In this document: in pieces, positions 11,380 to 21,511 of the stretch | Layout: every line of letters begins with the position of its first letter | Position numbering within the stretch: the stretch's first letter is position 1 | NCBI GenBank assembly: GCA_031286065.1 | Contig: JAITUZ010000033.1 | Span: 35,801-99,800, forward strand | Length of the DNA stretch: 64,000 nucleotides | From: Candidatus Methanimicrococcus odontotermitis | Lineage (GTDB): Archaea > Halobacteriota > Methanosarcinia > Methanosarcinales > Methanosarcinaceae | Direction: 5' to 3' | Notes under the pieces: model-generated | Database searches by the model: none | What the model saw: the letters and a program-made list of their open reading frames with translations, nothing else | Told to the model about the DNA's origin: nothing | Translations under genes and position numbers: made by a program

Positions 11380-12561
11380 ATGTCAATGACTTTAGGGCTC
11401 GCGGGCAAACCGAATGCCGGAAAATCCACCTTTTTTAAATCCGTCACGATGGCGGATGTTGAAATCGCAAATTATCCTTTTACAACGATTCACGCCAATC
11501 ACGGTGTCGCTTACATCCAGACGCCCTGCCCGTGCATGGAACGGGAAAAGCGCTGCGGCAAATGTAAAGACGGCATCCGTTATGTACCGATAGACATTAT
11601 TGATGTCGCAGGCCTCGTTCCCGACGCTCACAAAGGCAAGGGTCTTGGGAATGCGTTCCTGGATGATTTAAGACAAGCGCAGGCCATCATCCATGTGGTC
11701 GACGCGTCGGCTTCAACGGACGCGGAAGGCAATCCGATTGATCCCGGTTCAGGAAATCCCGCCGCCGACATTGAGTTTTTAGATTATGAACTTGAAATGT
11801 GGATGGTTGAAATTCTTAATCGCAATTGGACAAAACTCTCCCGTAAAATTAAAGCGGAAGGCATCAAAATAGAAGAAGCGGTCGCGGACCAGCTCAGCGG
11901 CGCGGGCGTGACGGTTGAGCATGCCAATTACGCGCTTCACGCGTCCAATCTGTATGCGGTCGAGCCGACAAAATGGACGGAAGAAGATATGATCAAATTG
12001 TGCCGCAGCATCCGAAAGGAAAGCAAACCGATGATTATCGCGGCCAACAAATCCGACGCGATTGACGGGCCGGACAGTTTGCTTGTTCCGTCTGACGATA
12101 AAACAATTATTTTGACAAGCGCTGCCGCCGAATTGGCATTGAGATCGGCGGCGAAAGCCGGCCTTATCCGTTATACGCCGGGCGCGGGCAATTTTGAAGT
12201 GGACGCCGCGCTGAATCCGGCTCAGGAAAAAGGACTCTGCGCCGTGAAACAATTGCTTGAAACGCGCGGCGGCACGGGCGTTCAGGAATGCATCAACCGC
12301 GCGGTTTTTGAACTTTTGGATATGATAGTCGTTTATCCGGTCGAAGATGAAGGCAAATGGACAAACAAAATCGGCGATATGCTTCCCGATGCTTATTTAA
12401 TGAAACGCGGCTCTTCCTGCAAAGACATGGCTTACAGGATCCACACAGATATCGGCAGCCATTTTTTGTATGCGGTGGACGCTCGAACGAAAATGCGCCT
12501 CGCCGAAAAACATGAACTTCAAAACGGCGACGTCATTAAAATCGTCTCAACGGCAAAATAA
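11380..12561 (+). CDS. YchF/Obg-type redox-regulated GTPase/ATPase
   Basis: GLAGKPNAGKSTFFKSVTMADVEIANYPFTTI, DVAGLVPDAHKGKGLGNAFLDDLRQAQAIIHVVD, C-terminal TGS-like region. Confidence 0.96.
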   Translation: MSMTLGLAGKPNAGKSTFFKSVTMADVEIANYPFTTIHANHGVAYIQTPCPCMEREKRCGKCKDGIRYVPIDIIDVAGLVPDAHKGKGLGNAFLDDLRQAQAIIHVVDASASTDAEGNPIDPGSGNPAADIEFLDYELEMWMVEILNRNWTKLSRKIKAEGIKIEEAVADQLSGAGVTVEHANYALHASNLYAVEPTKWTEEDMIKLCRSIRKESKPMIIAANKSDAIDGPDSLLVPSDDKTIILTSAAAELALRSAAKAGLIRYTPGAGNFEVDAALNPAQEKGLCAVKQLLETRGGTGVQECINRAVFELLDMIVVYPVEDEGKWTNKIGDMLPDAYLMKRGSSCKDMAYRIHTDIGSHFLYAVDARTKMRLAEKHELQNGDVIKIVSTAK

Positions 12562-12580
12562 AAAACTTGAGGCGGAATAA

Positions 12581-13210
12581 ATGGTTCTGGGAAGCGAAGA
12601 AAGTCAATTAAAAACGATTTTATTGATATTGAATGAAAGCGATTTGCTTGATGATATGGCGGTTCATAATTTGTTTTCCCGTTTCTCCGGTGTCGAAAAA
12701 GAAGGCGTGAAGAATTTAATCGTCTATGTCGATTTTTTAAAAACGATTAATGCCGAAAGCAAAGATTCTTTAATTCTTTTTTTAAAAGACAAAATACGCG
12801 CGGCTGCTCTCTATTTTTCTTCTTTTCCCGTAATGATTATTGAAGAGTATGAGCCGCTTTCCGAATCGGCTGAATCTGACTCTGATAAAATGCCCGTTCG
12901 TTTCGTTCTCGGGCTCCGCGGTCGGGATGAACTGAAACGCATTTTGTCCGATTTTATCATACGCTGCCGAAATAAAGAAGTTCAGACATCGGAGATGACT
13001 CCTGAATACATTTCCGGCTCATTGAAATTGCCGTGGGAGCCGGATTTGATTCTTTCACACGCCAAACATACGCTGACAGATTTTATGATTTGGCAGACCG
13101 TTTATTCCGAGTATTATTTTTTTGAAAAAGAAATCGTCAGATTGACCGACTCGGATTTCAAAAAAGCGTTTGACAGTTTCCATAAAAGGGAACGGCGTTA
13201 CGGCACTTGA
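12581..13210 (+). CDS. Divergent cis-prenyltransferase (UppS)-like protein, apparently lacking the catalytic N-terminus
   Basis: C-terminal LPWEPDLILSHAKHTLTDFMIWQTVYSEYYF...FHKRERRYG resembles the UppS ...PDLLIRTSGE.RLSNFLLWQ.AYSE.YF...RERRFG; no DGNxR-like motif seen. Confidence 0.6.
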   Translation: MVLGSEESQLKTILLILNESDLLDDMAVHNLFSRFSGVEKEGVKNLIVYVDFLKTINAESKDSLILFLKDKIRAAALYFSSFPVMIIEEYEPLSESAESDSDKMPVRFVLGLRGRDELKRILSDFIIRCRNKEVQTSEMTPEYISGSLKLPWEPDLILSHAKHTLTDFMIWQTVYSEYYFFEKEIVRLTDSDFKKAFDSFHKRERRYGT

Positions 13211-13233
13211 TTTTTGGAAGAAGGGAGATTGAA

Positions 13234-13683
13234 ATGTATTACGTTTTTGTTTGTCCGAAATGTCAGAAGCACGCGCAATTGTGGCAGCCGGGAGCCGAGA
13301 CGGTCGGCTGTCAGCGCTGCCGTGCCAGAATCCGAACGGACAGTCTGCGTGTTTTCGGTCCGTTTGAAACACACGCCGAAGCGGTTGAAAAAAGAGCGGC
13401 GGTTCAAGCCGAACTCAGTCAAGCGTCCGGGTCGTTTTTCCTGCCGGATTCAGCCGTTTTTTTCAAAGCAAAAATCCAAAAGGCGCAGCTGAAAACGAAA
13501 AAACCGCAACAGATCATTCTTGACGTTTTGAATGAACGCGGCACGATGATTCTCGGCGACTGCGAATATTATTGTCTTGAACGCGGCGTTGACAGCGAAA
13601 CTTTTCAGAAAACCCTGGAAAAATTAATTGAAGCGGGAGATGTTTATCGGCCTGATAAAGGGTTGATTGCGCCCGTTCCTTAA
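13234..13683 (+). CDS. Zinc-ribbon plus winged-helix archaeal protein (start MYYVFVCPKCQ)
   Basis: CPKC..CQRCRAR zinc ribbon, C-terminal HTH-like region. Confidence 0.75.
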   Translation: MYYVFVCPKCQKHAQLWQPGAETVGCQRCRARIRTDSLRVFGPFETHAEAVEKRAAVQAELSQASGSFFLPDSAVFFKAKIQKAQLKTKKPQQIILDVLNERGTMILGDCEYYCLERGVDSETFQKTLEKLIEAGDVYRPDKGLIAPVP

Positions 13684-15293
13684 TTTCTCTCATTTTCAAC
13701 GAGCAGCGTTTCTCCTGTCATCTCTGTCGGAATTTCCATTCCCATGATTTCAAGCAGTGTCGGCGCAATATCGCAAAGCCGGCCGCCGTTTCTTATGATT
13801 TTTTTTGGTTTTTTTGTCTTCGGGTCTATGTTTTTGTCATCCGCGTAAATCATTTTGACAGGATTGGTGGTATGCGATGTGCAGGGCTCGCCGCTTGCTT
13901 CTTCCATGCATTCGGCGTTGCCGTGATCTGCGGTAATAAACACCGCGCCGCCTTTTTCAATCATTTTTTCCGTCAGCTTTCCGGCGCAAGCGTCCACGGC
14001 TTCAACGGCTGCAACGGCCGCGTCCATATTTCCCGTGTGTCCGACCATATCCATATTGGCGAAATTGAGGACGATAAAATCGTATTTGTCTTCATCTATT
14101 TTTTCAATCAGCGCGTCCGTCACTTCAAACGCGCTCATTTCAGGTTTTAAATCATATGTCGCCGCTTTCGGGGACGGGATCAAAACACGGTCTTCATTCG
14201 GATTCGGCTCTTCAACGCCGCCGTTGAAAAAGAATGTCACGTGGGCGTATTTTTCCGTCTCGGCAATTCTCAGCTGCTTTTTGCCCTTTGCCGACAAATA
14301 TTCTCCGAGTGTGTTTTTCAGATCTTTGGGCGGATACGCTGTCGAAATTTTTAATTCTTCATCGTATTGCGTCATGCACACGAAGTCGTTTTTCGGAAAA
14401 ACTTTTCGTTTAAATCCGACATTCGCATCCGGTTCCGTGAAGGCGTATGTCAGCTGGCGGGCGCGGTCGGGGCGGAAATTGAAAAAAATGACGGCATCGC
14501 CGTCTTCAACCGCCGCAATCCTTTTTCCGGCGGCATCTGTCAGAACGATCGGCTTGACAAACTCATCCGTCTATCCGTTCTCGAATGATTTTTGAAGCGC
14601 TTCTTTCCAATCCGCCGTTAAAAGAATGTCTTTGTCATCCGGATTTTCTAATGTCAGCGCGTCGTACGCTTTTTCTGTCCGTTCCCAGCGCTTGTCACGG
14701 TCCATCGCGTAATAGCGGCCGATAATGGTTGAAATTTGTCCCGTCTGTTCGTCTTTTGTGAATCCTTGAAGTTCTTTTAAGTCGTTCATTGCCGATTTCG
14801 GCAAAACGTCGCGTCCGTCCAAAAAAGCGTGAATATAAACGCGGTTCAGCCCTTCTTTTTTCGCCAATTTCAAAAGCGTTTTCAAATGGTTGATATGACT
14901 GTGAACGCCGCCGTATGAAACCAACCCCATCAAATGAAGCGCTTTTCCGGTGTCTTTCGCTTCACGGATCGCTTTGAGGAGAACCGGATTCTTATAAAAA
15001 ACGCCTTCTTCTATTTCTTTGTTGATTAATGTCAAATCCTGGTAGACGATTCGGCCGGCACCTATATTTAAATGGCCGACTTCGGAATTGCCCATTTGCC
15101 CTTTGGGAAGTCCGACATCCGTTCCGGATGTGAGACCGAGCGCGGTCGGATATTTTTCTGAGAGTCTGTTCAGATTCGGCGTGTTTGCGGCGGCGACGGC
15201 GTTTCCTTTTTTATCAGGGGCGTATCCCCAGCCGTCTAAAATCATTAAAAGAAGCGGCTTATTTTGAGAATTTATTTTTTGCTGTTTATCCAT
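13680..15293 (-). CDS. gpmI: 2,3-bisphosphoglycerate-independent phosphoglycerate mutase with in-frame TAG at 14571-14573 (candidate pyrrolysine)
   Basis: N-part 14571..15293 has [16 protein letters not shown]; sequence continues in the same frame after [54 protein letters not shown]...MCMTQYD...; C-part [12 protein letters not shown]. Confidence 0.92.
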
Positions 15294-15344
15294 AAAATGT
15301 AAAAAGAAAAGAATTGATTAAATAGTTTGTCTGAAAAGCGTAAT

Positions 15345-15500
15345 TTAAGACTGTTTCAACATTTTTTTGAGCTCTTCCGCTTCTAAAATCCATTCTTTTT
15401 CTGCGCGTTCATTTAATTCTTTCATTCTTTTTTTCTCTTCCGGCGTTAATTTCGCTTTTCCTGTATATACGAAAATATCATCGGCATATTCGGCAATCAT
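15345..15500 (-). CDS. Small charged protein, 51 aa, directly downstream of the MATE gene
   Basis: MIAEYADDIFVYTGKAKLTPEEKKRMKELNERAEKEWILEAEELKKMLKQS; start lies just past the MATE stop; below the ORF-track length cutoff. Confidence 0.6.
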   Translation of the reverse strand: MIAEYADDIFVYTGKAKLTPEEKKRMKELNERAEKEWILEAEELKKMLKQS

Positions 15501-15501
15501 A

Positions 15502-16878
15502 TTATCTTCTCACTTCTTCAATATTATAAACGGTAATTTCTTTCTTCAATGATTTCAATTGTCTCCATACAAACCAAAACGTTATCGCTGTCGCGAGAGC
15601 ATCGGCGACCGGAAACGCGACCCAGACGCCTGTTAATTTTAAAAAATAAGGAATGACGGCTAAAACCGGAATGATTGAAAACTGCCGGATCAGCGCTAAA
15701 ATTAAAGAAGCGCGCGCCTGCCCGAGAGCTTGCATGAATGCGGAGCCGATGATTTGAAACGCGACAATCGGAATGCTGAGGTCGGCAATCCAATATGCGA
15801 TCACCGCTTCTTCAATCAGCGCTGTATCCGTGATGAATAAAGAGAACAGCTCCGCCGTAAAAATGTAAGTGGCCGCGCCGAGAATGAATGAAATCAGGAT
15901 CGCCCAGGCGGCAGCCGCTTTTAATATTTTTCGAACACGGTCATACTTCTTCGCGCCGTAATTAAAACCGGTCAGCGGGATCATTCCCTGAACGACACCC
16001 ATCGCCGGAATGATCACAAAGCCGAAAAGGCGGTTGATCAATCCGTAAATCGCAACGGACGAATCGTCGCCGTACATATTGACATTCCAAATGACAATGA
16101 TAAACATGATTGCGAGCGATCCTTCTCGAAGGAATTCGGAAAAACCGACTTTTCCGATGCCCCAAAAGGCCGTTTTGTCGAATTTCAGCCATCTCAAGCT
16201 GAATTTTAAACTGCTGATTTTGTAAAGATAGAAGGTGAGAAGCGCGACGCTGAGCATCTGCGATATGACGGTCGCAATCGCCGCGCCTTGAATGCCCCCG
16301 TCGAATTCAAAAATGAAAATGTAATCTAAAATAATGTTCGTCACGCTGGAAACCGTATACATGCCCATCGAATACATCGAATTCCCTTCCGCCATGACGA
16401 TTGCGTTCATCGTTACCGTCAGGACTTGAAACGTGCATCCCAAAATGATCCAATACATGTAATCGTAAGCAAACGGCATGTTTGTTTCCGTCGCACCGAA
16501 GACGGTCAAGATTGGTTTTAAAAAGACCAGCCCGATGACGGTGCAAATGAGACTGACGACAAAGGCCGTAATGATCATATTTCCAACGCCTTTTTTGACG
16601 CGTTCGGAGTCGGACGCGCCGAATCCGCGGGAAATATAAGATGACCCGCCGACGCCGACGCCGGCCGCGGCCGAGAGCAGCAGATGCGCCACAGGAAACG
16701 CGACCGCGAGCGCCGCAAGCCCTAAAACCCCGTCTTCGCCAAGCCCGCGCCCGACAAAAACAGAATCGACTAAGCCGTAAAGCGTTTGGATCACCAGACC
16801 GATAATCGCAGGCAGCGCGAGCCAAGTTAAAGCTTTATTGATACTGCCGCTGCCCATCAAGACATGTTTGTCGACCAT
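15502..16878 (-). CDS. MATE family efflux transporter
   Basis: 12-TM pattern; VFVGRGLGEDGVLGLAALAVAFPV...; PAMGVVQGMIPLTGFNYGAK. Confidence 0.94.
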   Translation of the reverse strand: MVDKHVLMGSGSINKALTWLALPAIIGLVIQTLYGLVDSVFVGRGLGEDGVLGLAALAVAFPVAHLLLSAAAGVGVGGSSYISRGFGASDSERVKKGVGNMIITAFVVSLICTVIGLVFLKPILTVFGATETNMPFAYDYMYWIILGCTFQVLTVTMNAIVMAEGNSMYSMGMYTVSSVTNIILDYIFIFEFDGGIQGAAIATVISQMLSVALLTFYLYKISSLKFSLRWLKFDKTAFWGIGKVGFSEFLREGSLAIMFIIVIWNVNMYGDDSSVAIYGLINRLFGFVIIPAMGVVQGMIPLTGFNYGAKKYDRVRKILKAAAAWAILISFILGAATYIFTAELFSLFITDTALIEEAVIAYWIADLSIPIVAFQIIGSAFMQALGQARASLILALIRQFSIIPVLAVIPYFLKLTGVWVAFPVADALATAITFWFVWRQLKSLKKEITVYNIEEVRR

Positions 16879-17157
16879 AAATTTTGTTTCCTGTTTTTCT
16901 GTACCGGAATTTTCACAGAATATCCCGTTATCGTGCGGGTTTAAATTATTATTTCTGCCGACGCTTGATTTGTCTATGGCTGCCCGACGGCATTTGCGGA
17001 TTTATTTAATAAATCTTATCGGTGCTTTCAATAGCCTGTCATTTATTTAAAAATTGCTCTGTCAGCTCTTCTGTTTTCAAATTTATCGGCTTTTAATAGG
17101 TTACACTGAAGATGCTCCCAAGCGTCAGTGTAACCCTTAAAACGAATTTCCGGCGTG

Positions 17158-17496
17158 TTATTGCTCCTTTTTTTTCATCCTCATCTTCGCAATTTCTTTC
17201 TCAAAATCGGAGTTGATTGCATCAAGGCTGTAGAATTTCGTTTCTTTCGTTTGAGTTTTATTTGATAAAGCGCCGTGGTCGGTGGTTATTTCCAAAATGG
17301 AAACAACCACTTCTTCATCAAGCTCACCGCTCTCAAAGATATTGCTGAGGTGTTTACTGATCGCCGGAATGCCGACACCAAACAATTCGCTCATCGATTT
17401 TTGAGTCAGCCGGATTGTTTCGTCTTTAACGAGAGCGTTTATTTTGTTCTCATCGTCCGGATTATAAAGCTGATATTGTAAACTCATTTTATCCAT
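17158..17496 (-). pseudogene. Truncated RhuM-family (virulence RhuM) N-terminal fragment
   Basis: YNPDDENKINALVKDETIRLTQKSMSELFGVGIPAISKHLSNIFESGELDEEVVVSILEITTDHGALSNKTQTKETKFYSLDAI... then diverges and stops early. Confidence 0.65.
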
Positions 17497-17514
17497 GAGC
17501 TGTCACCTTTCTGT

Positions 17515-19140
17515 TCAGTGCAAGAAATGCCTCATTCCCGTAAAAACGAGTGAAACGCCCAGCTTGTCCGCGGTCGCGATGACTTCCGCGTCGCGGATGG
17601 AGCCGCCCGGTGATAAAATGTAGCGGAGGCCGAATTCATTGGCGTGAACAACGCTGTCGTCAAACGGGAAAAAAGCGTCGGACGCCATAACGCACTCTGA
17701 AAATACTTTTTTTACATATTCTTCGTATGTCATTTCTTTATGAAGCGCTTCATTTCTGTCATACATCTCTTTCAAATTGTTTCTCGCTTTCGGCGCCGCC
17801 AGTTTGCTGATGGAGTCGACACGGTTGGGCTGGCCCGCGCCCATGCCGAGCAACATGTAGCAGCCCGGTTCATACTCGTAAGCGATGGATATTGAATTGG
17901 ATTTGATGCATTTGCAGGCGCTCATCGCGAATTCAGACAGACCTTTTTTAGCTTCAGGAAACGGCATTTTCGTGACGACATCCCATTTTTCAAAGAGGCC
18001 GATATCACGCGTTTGTTCCAAAAGACCGCCGGTCGTGTGTTTGTAAACATATTCGACTGCCGGCGATTCGTTTAATCCTTTCAGCTCTAAAAGGCGGAGC
18101 GTTTCGCTTTTGTTTTTGAGCCTTTCCAACGCTTCCGGTTCAAAAGCCGGCGCGACAATGATTTCTATGAATTTTTTGTCCAGCAGCTTGGCCGTTTCGA
18201 TATCGAAGGGGCGGTTGACGCAGACAATGCTGCCGTATGCGGAAATCGGATCTCCGTCCCAGGCGGCGAGAAAAGCTTCTTTCAGCGTTTTTCCGGTTGC
18301 CAAACCGCACGGGTTGTTATGTTTGACAATAACGGCGGCCGGATTTTCGCTGTTTAAATTTTTCAGCGTCAGCAGCGCGTTGTCCATATCGATATAATTG
18401 TTATAGGACAATTCTTTGCCGTGAAGCTGTTTTGCATTTGAGAGGTTCAGTCCCGCTCCGGCCGGGTCTTTATAATAAGTCGCTTCCTGATGCCAGTTTT
18501 CGCCGTAGCGGAGTTTTTCGCCGGCGACATAAGATAAACGTTTGACTTTTTCATCCAAAAGTGCTTTGCTGAGGAATGTGTCAACCGCGCTGTCATAATC
18601 CGCCGTATGGCGGAAAGCTTTGACGGCTAATTTTTTCTTGAGATCTTTTGAAATTTCACCGGTTCGGTCGAGTTCGCCGGCAACAGCGGCGTAATCGGAC
18701 GGATCGCAGATCACGGCAACCGATGTGAAATTTTTTGCGGCGGACCGAAGAAGCGTCGGGCCGCCGATATCTATATTTTCAATTGCTTCTTCCAGTGTCA
18801 CATTCGGATCCGCGACCGTTTCTTTGAACGGATAAAGGTTCACGGCGACAATGTCAATTGCCGTAATGCCGTTTGCTTCCGCTTGTTTCACATGGTCCGG
18901 ATTTTCGCGAAGATAAAGCAGACCGCCATGGATTTTCGGGTGAAGCGTTTTGACGCGCCCGTCCATCATTTCGGGAAAACCGGTCATGTCTGAAACGTCT
19001 TTAACCGCGATTCCTTCTTTTTTCAGCAAAGCGGACGTCCTGCCTGTTGAAATAATCTCAAAACCGTTTTGAATCAGCGTTTTTGCGAATGCAAAAACGC
19101 CTGTTTTATCGGAAACACTGATCAGTGCTCTTTTGGTCAA
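17515..19140 (-). CDS. purH: Bifunctional AICAR formyltransferase/IMP cyclohydrolase
   Basis: ALISVSDKTGVFAFAKTLIQNGFEIISTGRTSALLKKEGI; DGRVKTLHPKIHGGLL; VIVKHNNPCGLA; SDAFFPFDDSV. Confidence 0.97.
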   Translation of the reverse strand: MTKRALISVSDKTGVFAFAKTLIQNGFEIISTGRTSALLKKEGIAVKDVSDMTGFPEMMDGRVKTLHPKIHGGLLYLRENPDHVKQAEANGITAIDIVAVNLYPFKETVADPNVTLEEAIENIDIGGPTLLRSAAKNFTSVAVICDPSDYAAVAGELDRTGEISKDLKKKLAVKAFRHTADYDSAVDTFLSKALLDEKVKRLSYVAGEKLRYGENWHQEATYYKDPAGAGLNLSNAKQLHGKELSYNNYIDMDNALLTLKNLNSENPAAVIVKHNNPCGLATGKTLKEAFLAAWDGDPISAYGSIVCVNRPFDIETAKLLDKKFIEIIVAPAFEPEALERLKNKSETLRLLELKGLNESPAVEYVYKHTTGGLLEQTRDIGLFEKWDVVTKMPFPEAKKGLSEFAMSACKCIKSNSISIAYEYEPGCYMLLGMGAGQPNRVDSISKLAAPKARNNLKEMYDRNEALHKEMTYEEYVKKVFSECVMASDAFFPFDDSVVHANEFGLRYILSPGGSIRDAEVIATADKLGVSLVFTGMRHFLH

Positions 19141-19387
19141 AACATCACCTGAATAATTCTTTTTTGGTTTGCTTCAAAGATGCTGAAACAGACCGAAAAA
19201 CGAATTTTATTTATTTCATTTATTTTATATATCATATTTTGAATTAAACCCCGTTAAAAATCCGCTCGGAAAATAAATACTTTTTGAACAAATCAATTTA
19301 CATGAAAAATAGTACGTGATTTTAATAATTTTCAGCTTCCGCATGGAAATTATTAAGTCGCGTGAACGAAATCCGAACTTTTTTCCG

Positions 19388-19846
19388 TTAAGGGAGTGAA
19401 AATTCACGCTCTACGACGTATCTAATCGGATATGTATATAATATTTCTTTTTGAAATTTATAGTCTCCCGGTGGCAATTCTCCATGAAAGTGTTCCCAAT
19501 TGACTGTATGTGTTTCCTTTGAATGCGGATTGAGGAAAAGCCGAAAAAGTCCACCATCTCGGACATCTGTAGGCTCTAAAAGTTCCCATGAGCCATTTTT
19601 ATGTACATACAGAAGAATACGTTCATGATCTATTCCTGTGCCATATTCTCTATCGGTTGGATTTTCAAGAGTGTAAGTAAGACCTGTTGGCGTCACATTT
19701 TGAATTGTCATTATCACGCCGGAATCTTCCGGATTTGGGTCATTTCTATTTATTTTATCTGAAATGAGAAATGCGCTCAAAGCAATGAAAAAAATCATGA
19801 TTCCGATAAAAAGTATTTGAGACGTTTTTTTGAGATGTATTTCCAT
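19388..19846 (-). CDS. Membrane-anchored immunoglobulin-like domain protein
   Basis: N-terminal TM then GVIMTIQNVTPTGLTYTLENPTDREYGTGIDHERILLYVHKNGSWELLEP...GDYKFQKEI. Confidence 0.65.
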   Translation of the reverse strand: MEIHLKKTSQILFIGIMIFFIALSAFLISDKINRNDPNPEDSGVIMTIQNVTPTGLTYTLENPTDREYGTGIDHERILLYVHKNGSWELLEPTDVRDGGLFRLFLNPHSKETHTVNWEHFHGELPPGDYKFQKEILYTYPIRYVVEREFSLP

Positions 19847-19908
19847 TTTATCACGGTTTAAAATGAATTTATGAAAAACAAAAAGATAAAGGGAAATATG
19901 TTTTCCCT

Positions 19909-21174
19909 TTAAGTTAGATACATTGTAGATGAATTTAATGGCTTAATGCCCAAATAATACTCTGCTTCCCCATGGGGAACAAAAGTTCTATATTCTGTTG
20001 AAATATTGTTTTTTGTAATGATAGTATCGCCACAAAGTGTTCCAACAATAAATGCCTGATACTGTTGTTTTCCACTAACTGTTACATTCATGCCCATATA
20101 AACAGGTCCGCCGCTATCTCCTCGTTCTCCATAATTTGTCATAACACCTAATGTATCTAACACTCTTTCAGGAGCGTTTGATAAAGTAGTGTCATATATA
20201 TACCCAATGCATTGTCCACCAGTATTTCCTGTAGCTATACCATATTTCCTGATTTCGCCGGAAGGTCCGGTTGTTCCATAAACAACCATATGTGATTTGT
20301 TGTCAAGAGATCTCGAGGAATAATTTGAAGAAATTAGCAAAGTCGGATCATCACCAACATAAATTATTGGCGTTACACTATTATTCCTCACAAATGCTGT
20401 GTCAACGCGTGTATTGTTATCCTTTACAGTTCCGACAAGACGTGTTAGACCTGGTTGATAAACATTTGAGCTGACATTAAAATCAATGGAATGAGCTGAG
20501 ATTGTAAACCCTTTTTGGCTCATATTATTTTTATTATATGCAGGATAGCCAATGGTTGAACCCCCATCCTTTAAAGTACCATTGATGGTTTTATAAGTTA
20601 AAATCTGATAACCTCCTTTTAGCGGGGAAGCTGTGCCACTATACAGCGGTTCATTAATCATATCGTTTGTATAGAATATAAGTGGAATATTGCTTATATT
20701 TTCTTTTTCGGCATATGTATCCACCATATTTTTTATATTTATGATGTCATCTCTTGTTAATAATTTCGTTTTATTTTCACATATGTAAATGGTCATGTAT
20801 CCTTTTGCATACGCTCCATATCCGGAAATGGGACCATCATTAGTCCACAAATATTCTTTAAATCCTTCATCTTTTTGAAGACCTTTCGCCACTTTTTGTA
20901 AAGAAATCCACCACCCATAAGCATCCGCACCTGATTTATTTGGAACAGTTCCAAAAATAGCGATTGTTTCATTATATGTTTGCATATTTTCAAATTCTTT
21001 GGGATCTGTTGGGATGCTATTTTTTTCCAGAAGTTGGTAAATTTCTTCTTTTGATAATGGCAAATCTGTTGATTCTCGAATATCATCAATTCCAAATGCA
21101 AATCCTGAAAAATTCAGGAAAATTGTAAGGGCTAAAATAAGCAAGATAGATTTTTTTAGTTTTATCATTTTGTT
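19909..21174 (-). CDS. Secreted trypsin/chymotrypsin-like (S1-type) serine protease
   Basis: Signal peptide from internal Met (MIKLKKSILLILALTIFLNFSGFAFG); GFTISAHSID (His region), DTAFV, GERGDSGGPVYMG (catalytic Ser). Confidence 0.8.
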   Translation of the reverse strand, partial: NKMIKLKKSILLILALTIFLNFSGFAFGIDDIRESTDLPLSKEEIYQLLEKNSIPTDPKEFENMQTYNETIAIFGTVPNKSGADAYGWWISLQKVAKGLQKDEGFKEYLWTNDGPISGYGAYAKGYMTIYICENKTKLLTRDDIINIKNMVDTYAEKENISNIPLIFYTNDMINEPLYSGTASPLKGGYQILTYKTINGTLKDGGSTIGYPAYNKNNMSQKGFTISAHSIDFNVSSNVYQPGLTRLVGTVKDNNTRVDTAFVRNNSVTPIIYVGDDPTLLISSNYSSRSLDNKSHMVVYGTTGPSGEIRKYGIATGNTGGQCIGYIYDTTLSNAPERVLDTLGVMTNYGERGDSGGPVYMGMNVTVSGKQQYQAFIVGTLCGDTIITKNNISTEYRTFVPHGEAEYYLGIKPLNSSTMYLT

Positions 21175-21511
21175 CACCTTCTTAAAAAATTGACATATTA
21201 TCGTCAAAGATTAATTATAATATAAGTATACTCTTATTTGTATTAATACTACTGCCACCTTATATTTAAGTCATGGTCATTTTTTAATTATTATGCCGGC
21301 AGAAAACAGCATTTGTGTTCTCTTCCAAAAGCATGAATTCACAGATGTCTTTGATGATTTCAATGTAAAACAAAACGCGGAACAAAAAAATATATCAATC
21401 ATGCATGACTCTGATTAAAAAATATTTTATCATTTCCGCGCTTTACACTTTTTCCGATTTACTTTTTCAGCGCGGCGCATCTATTCGTTTCAACAGTCAG
21501 GTTTCGCGAAA

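Noticed and set aside
13680-15293. gpmI as two separate genes or a frameshifted pseudogene
   Set aside because: Both halves lie in exactly the same frame with uninterrupted coding sequence around a single TAG; no indel is needed.
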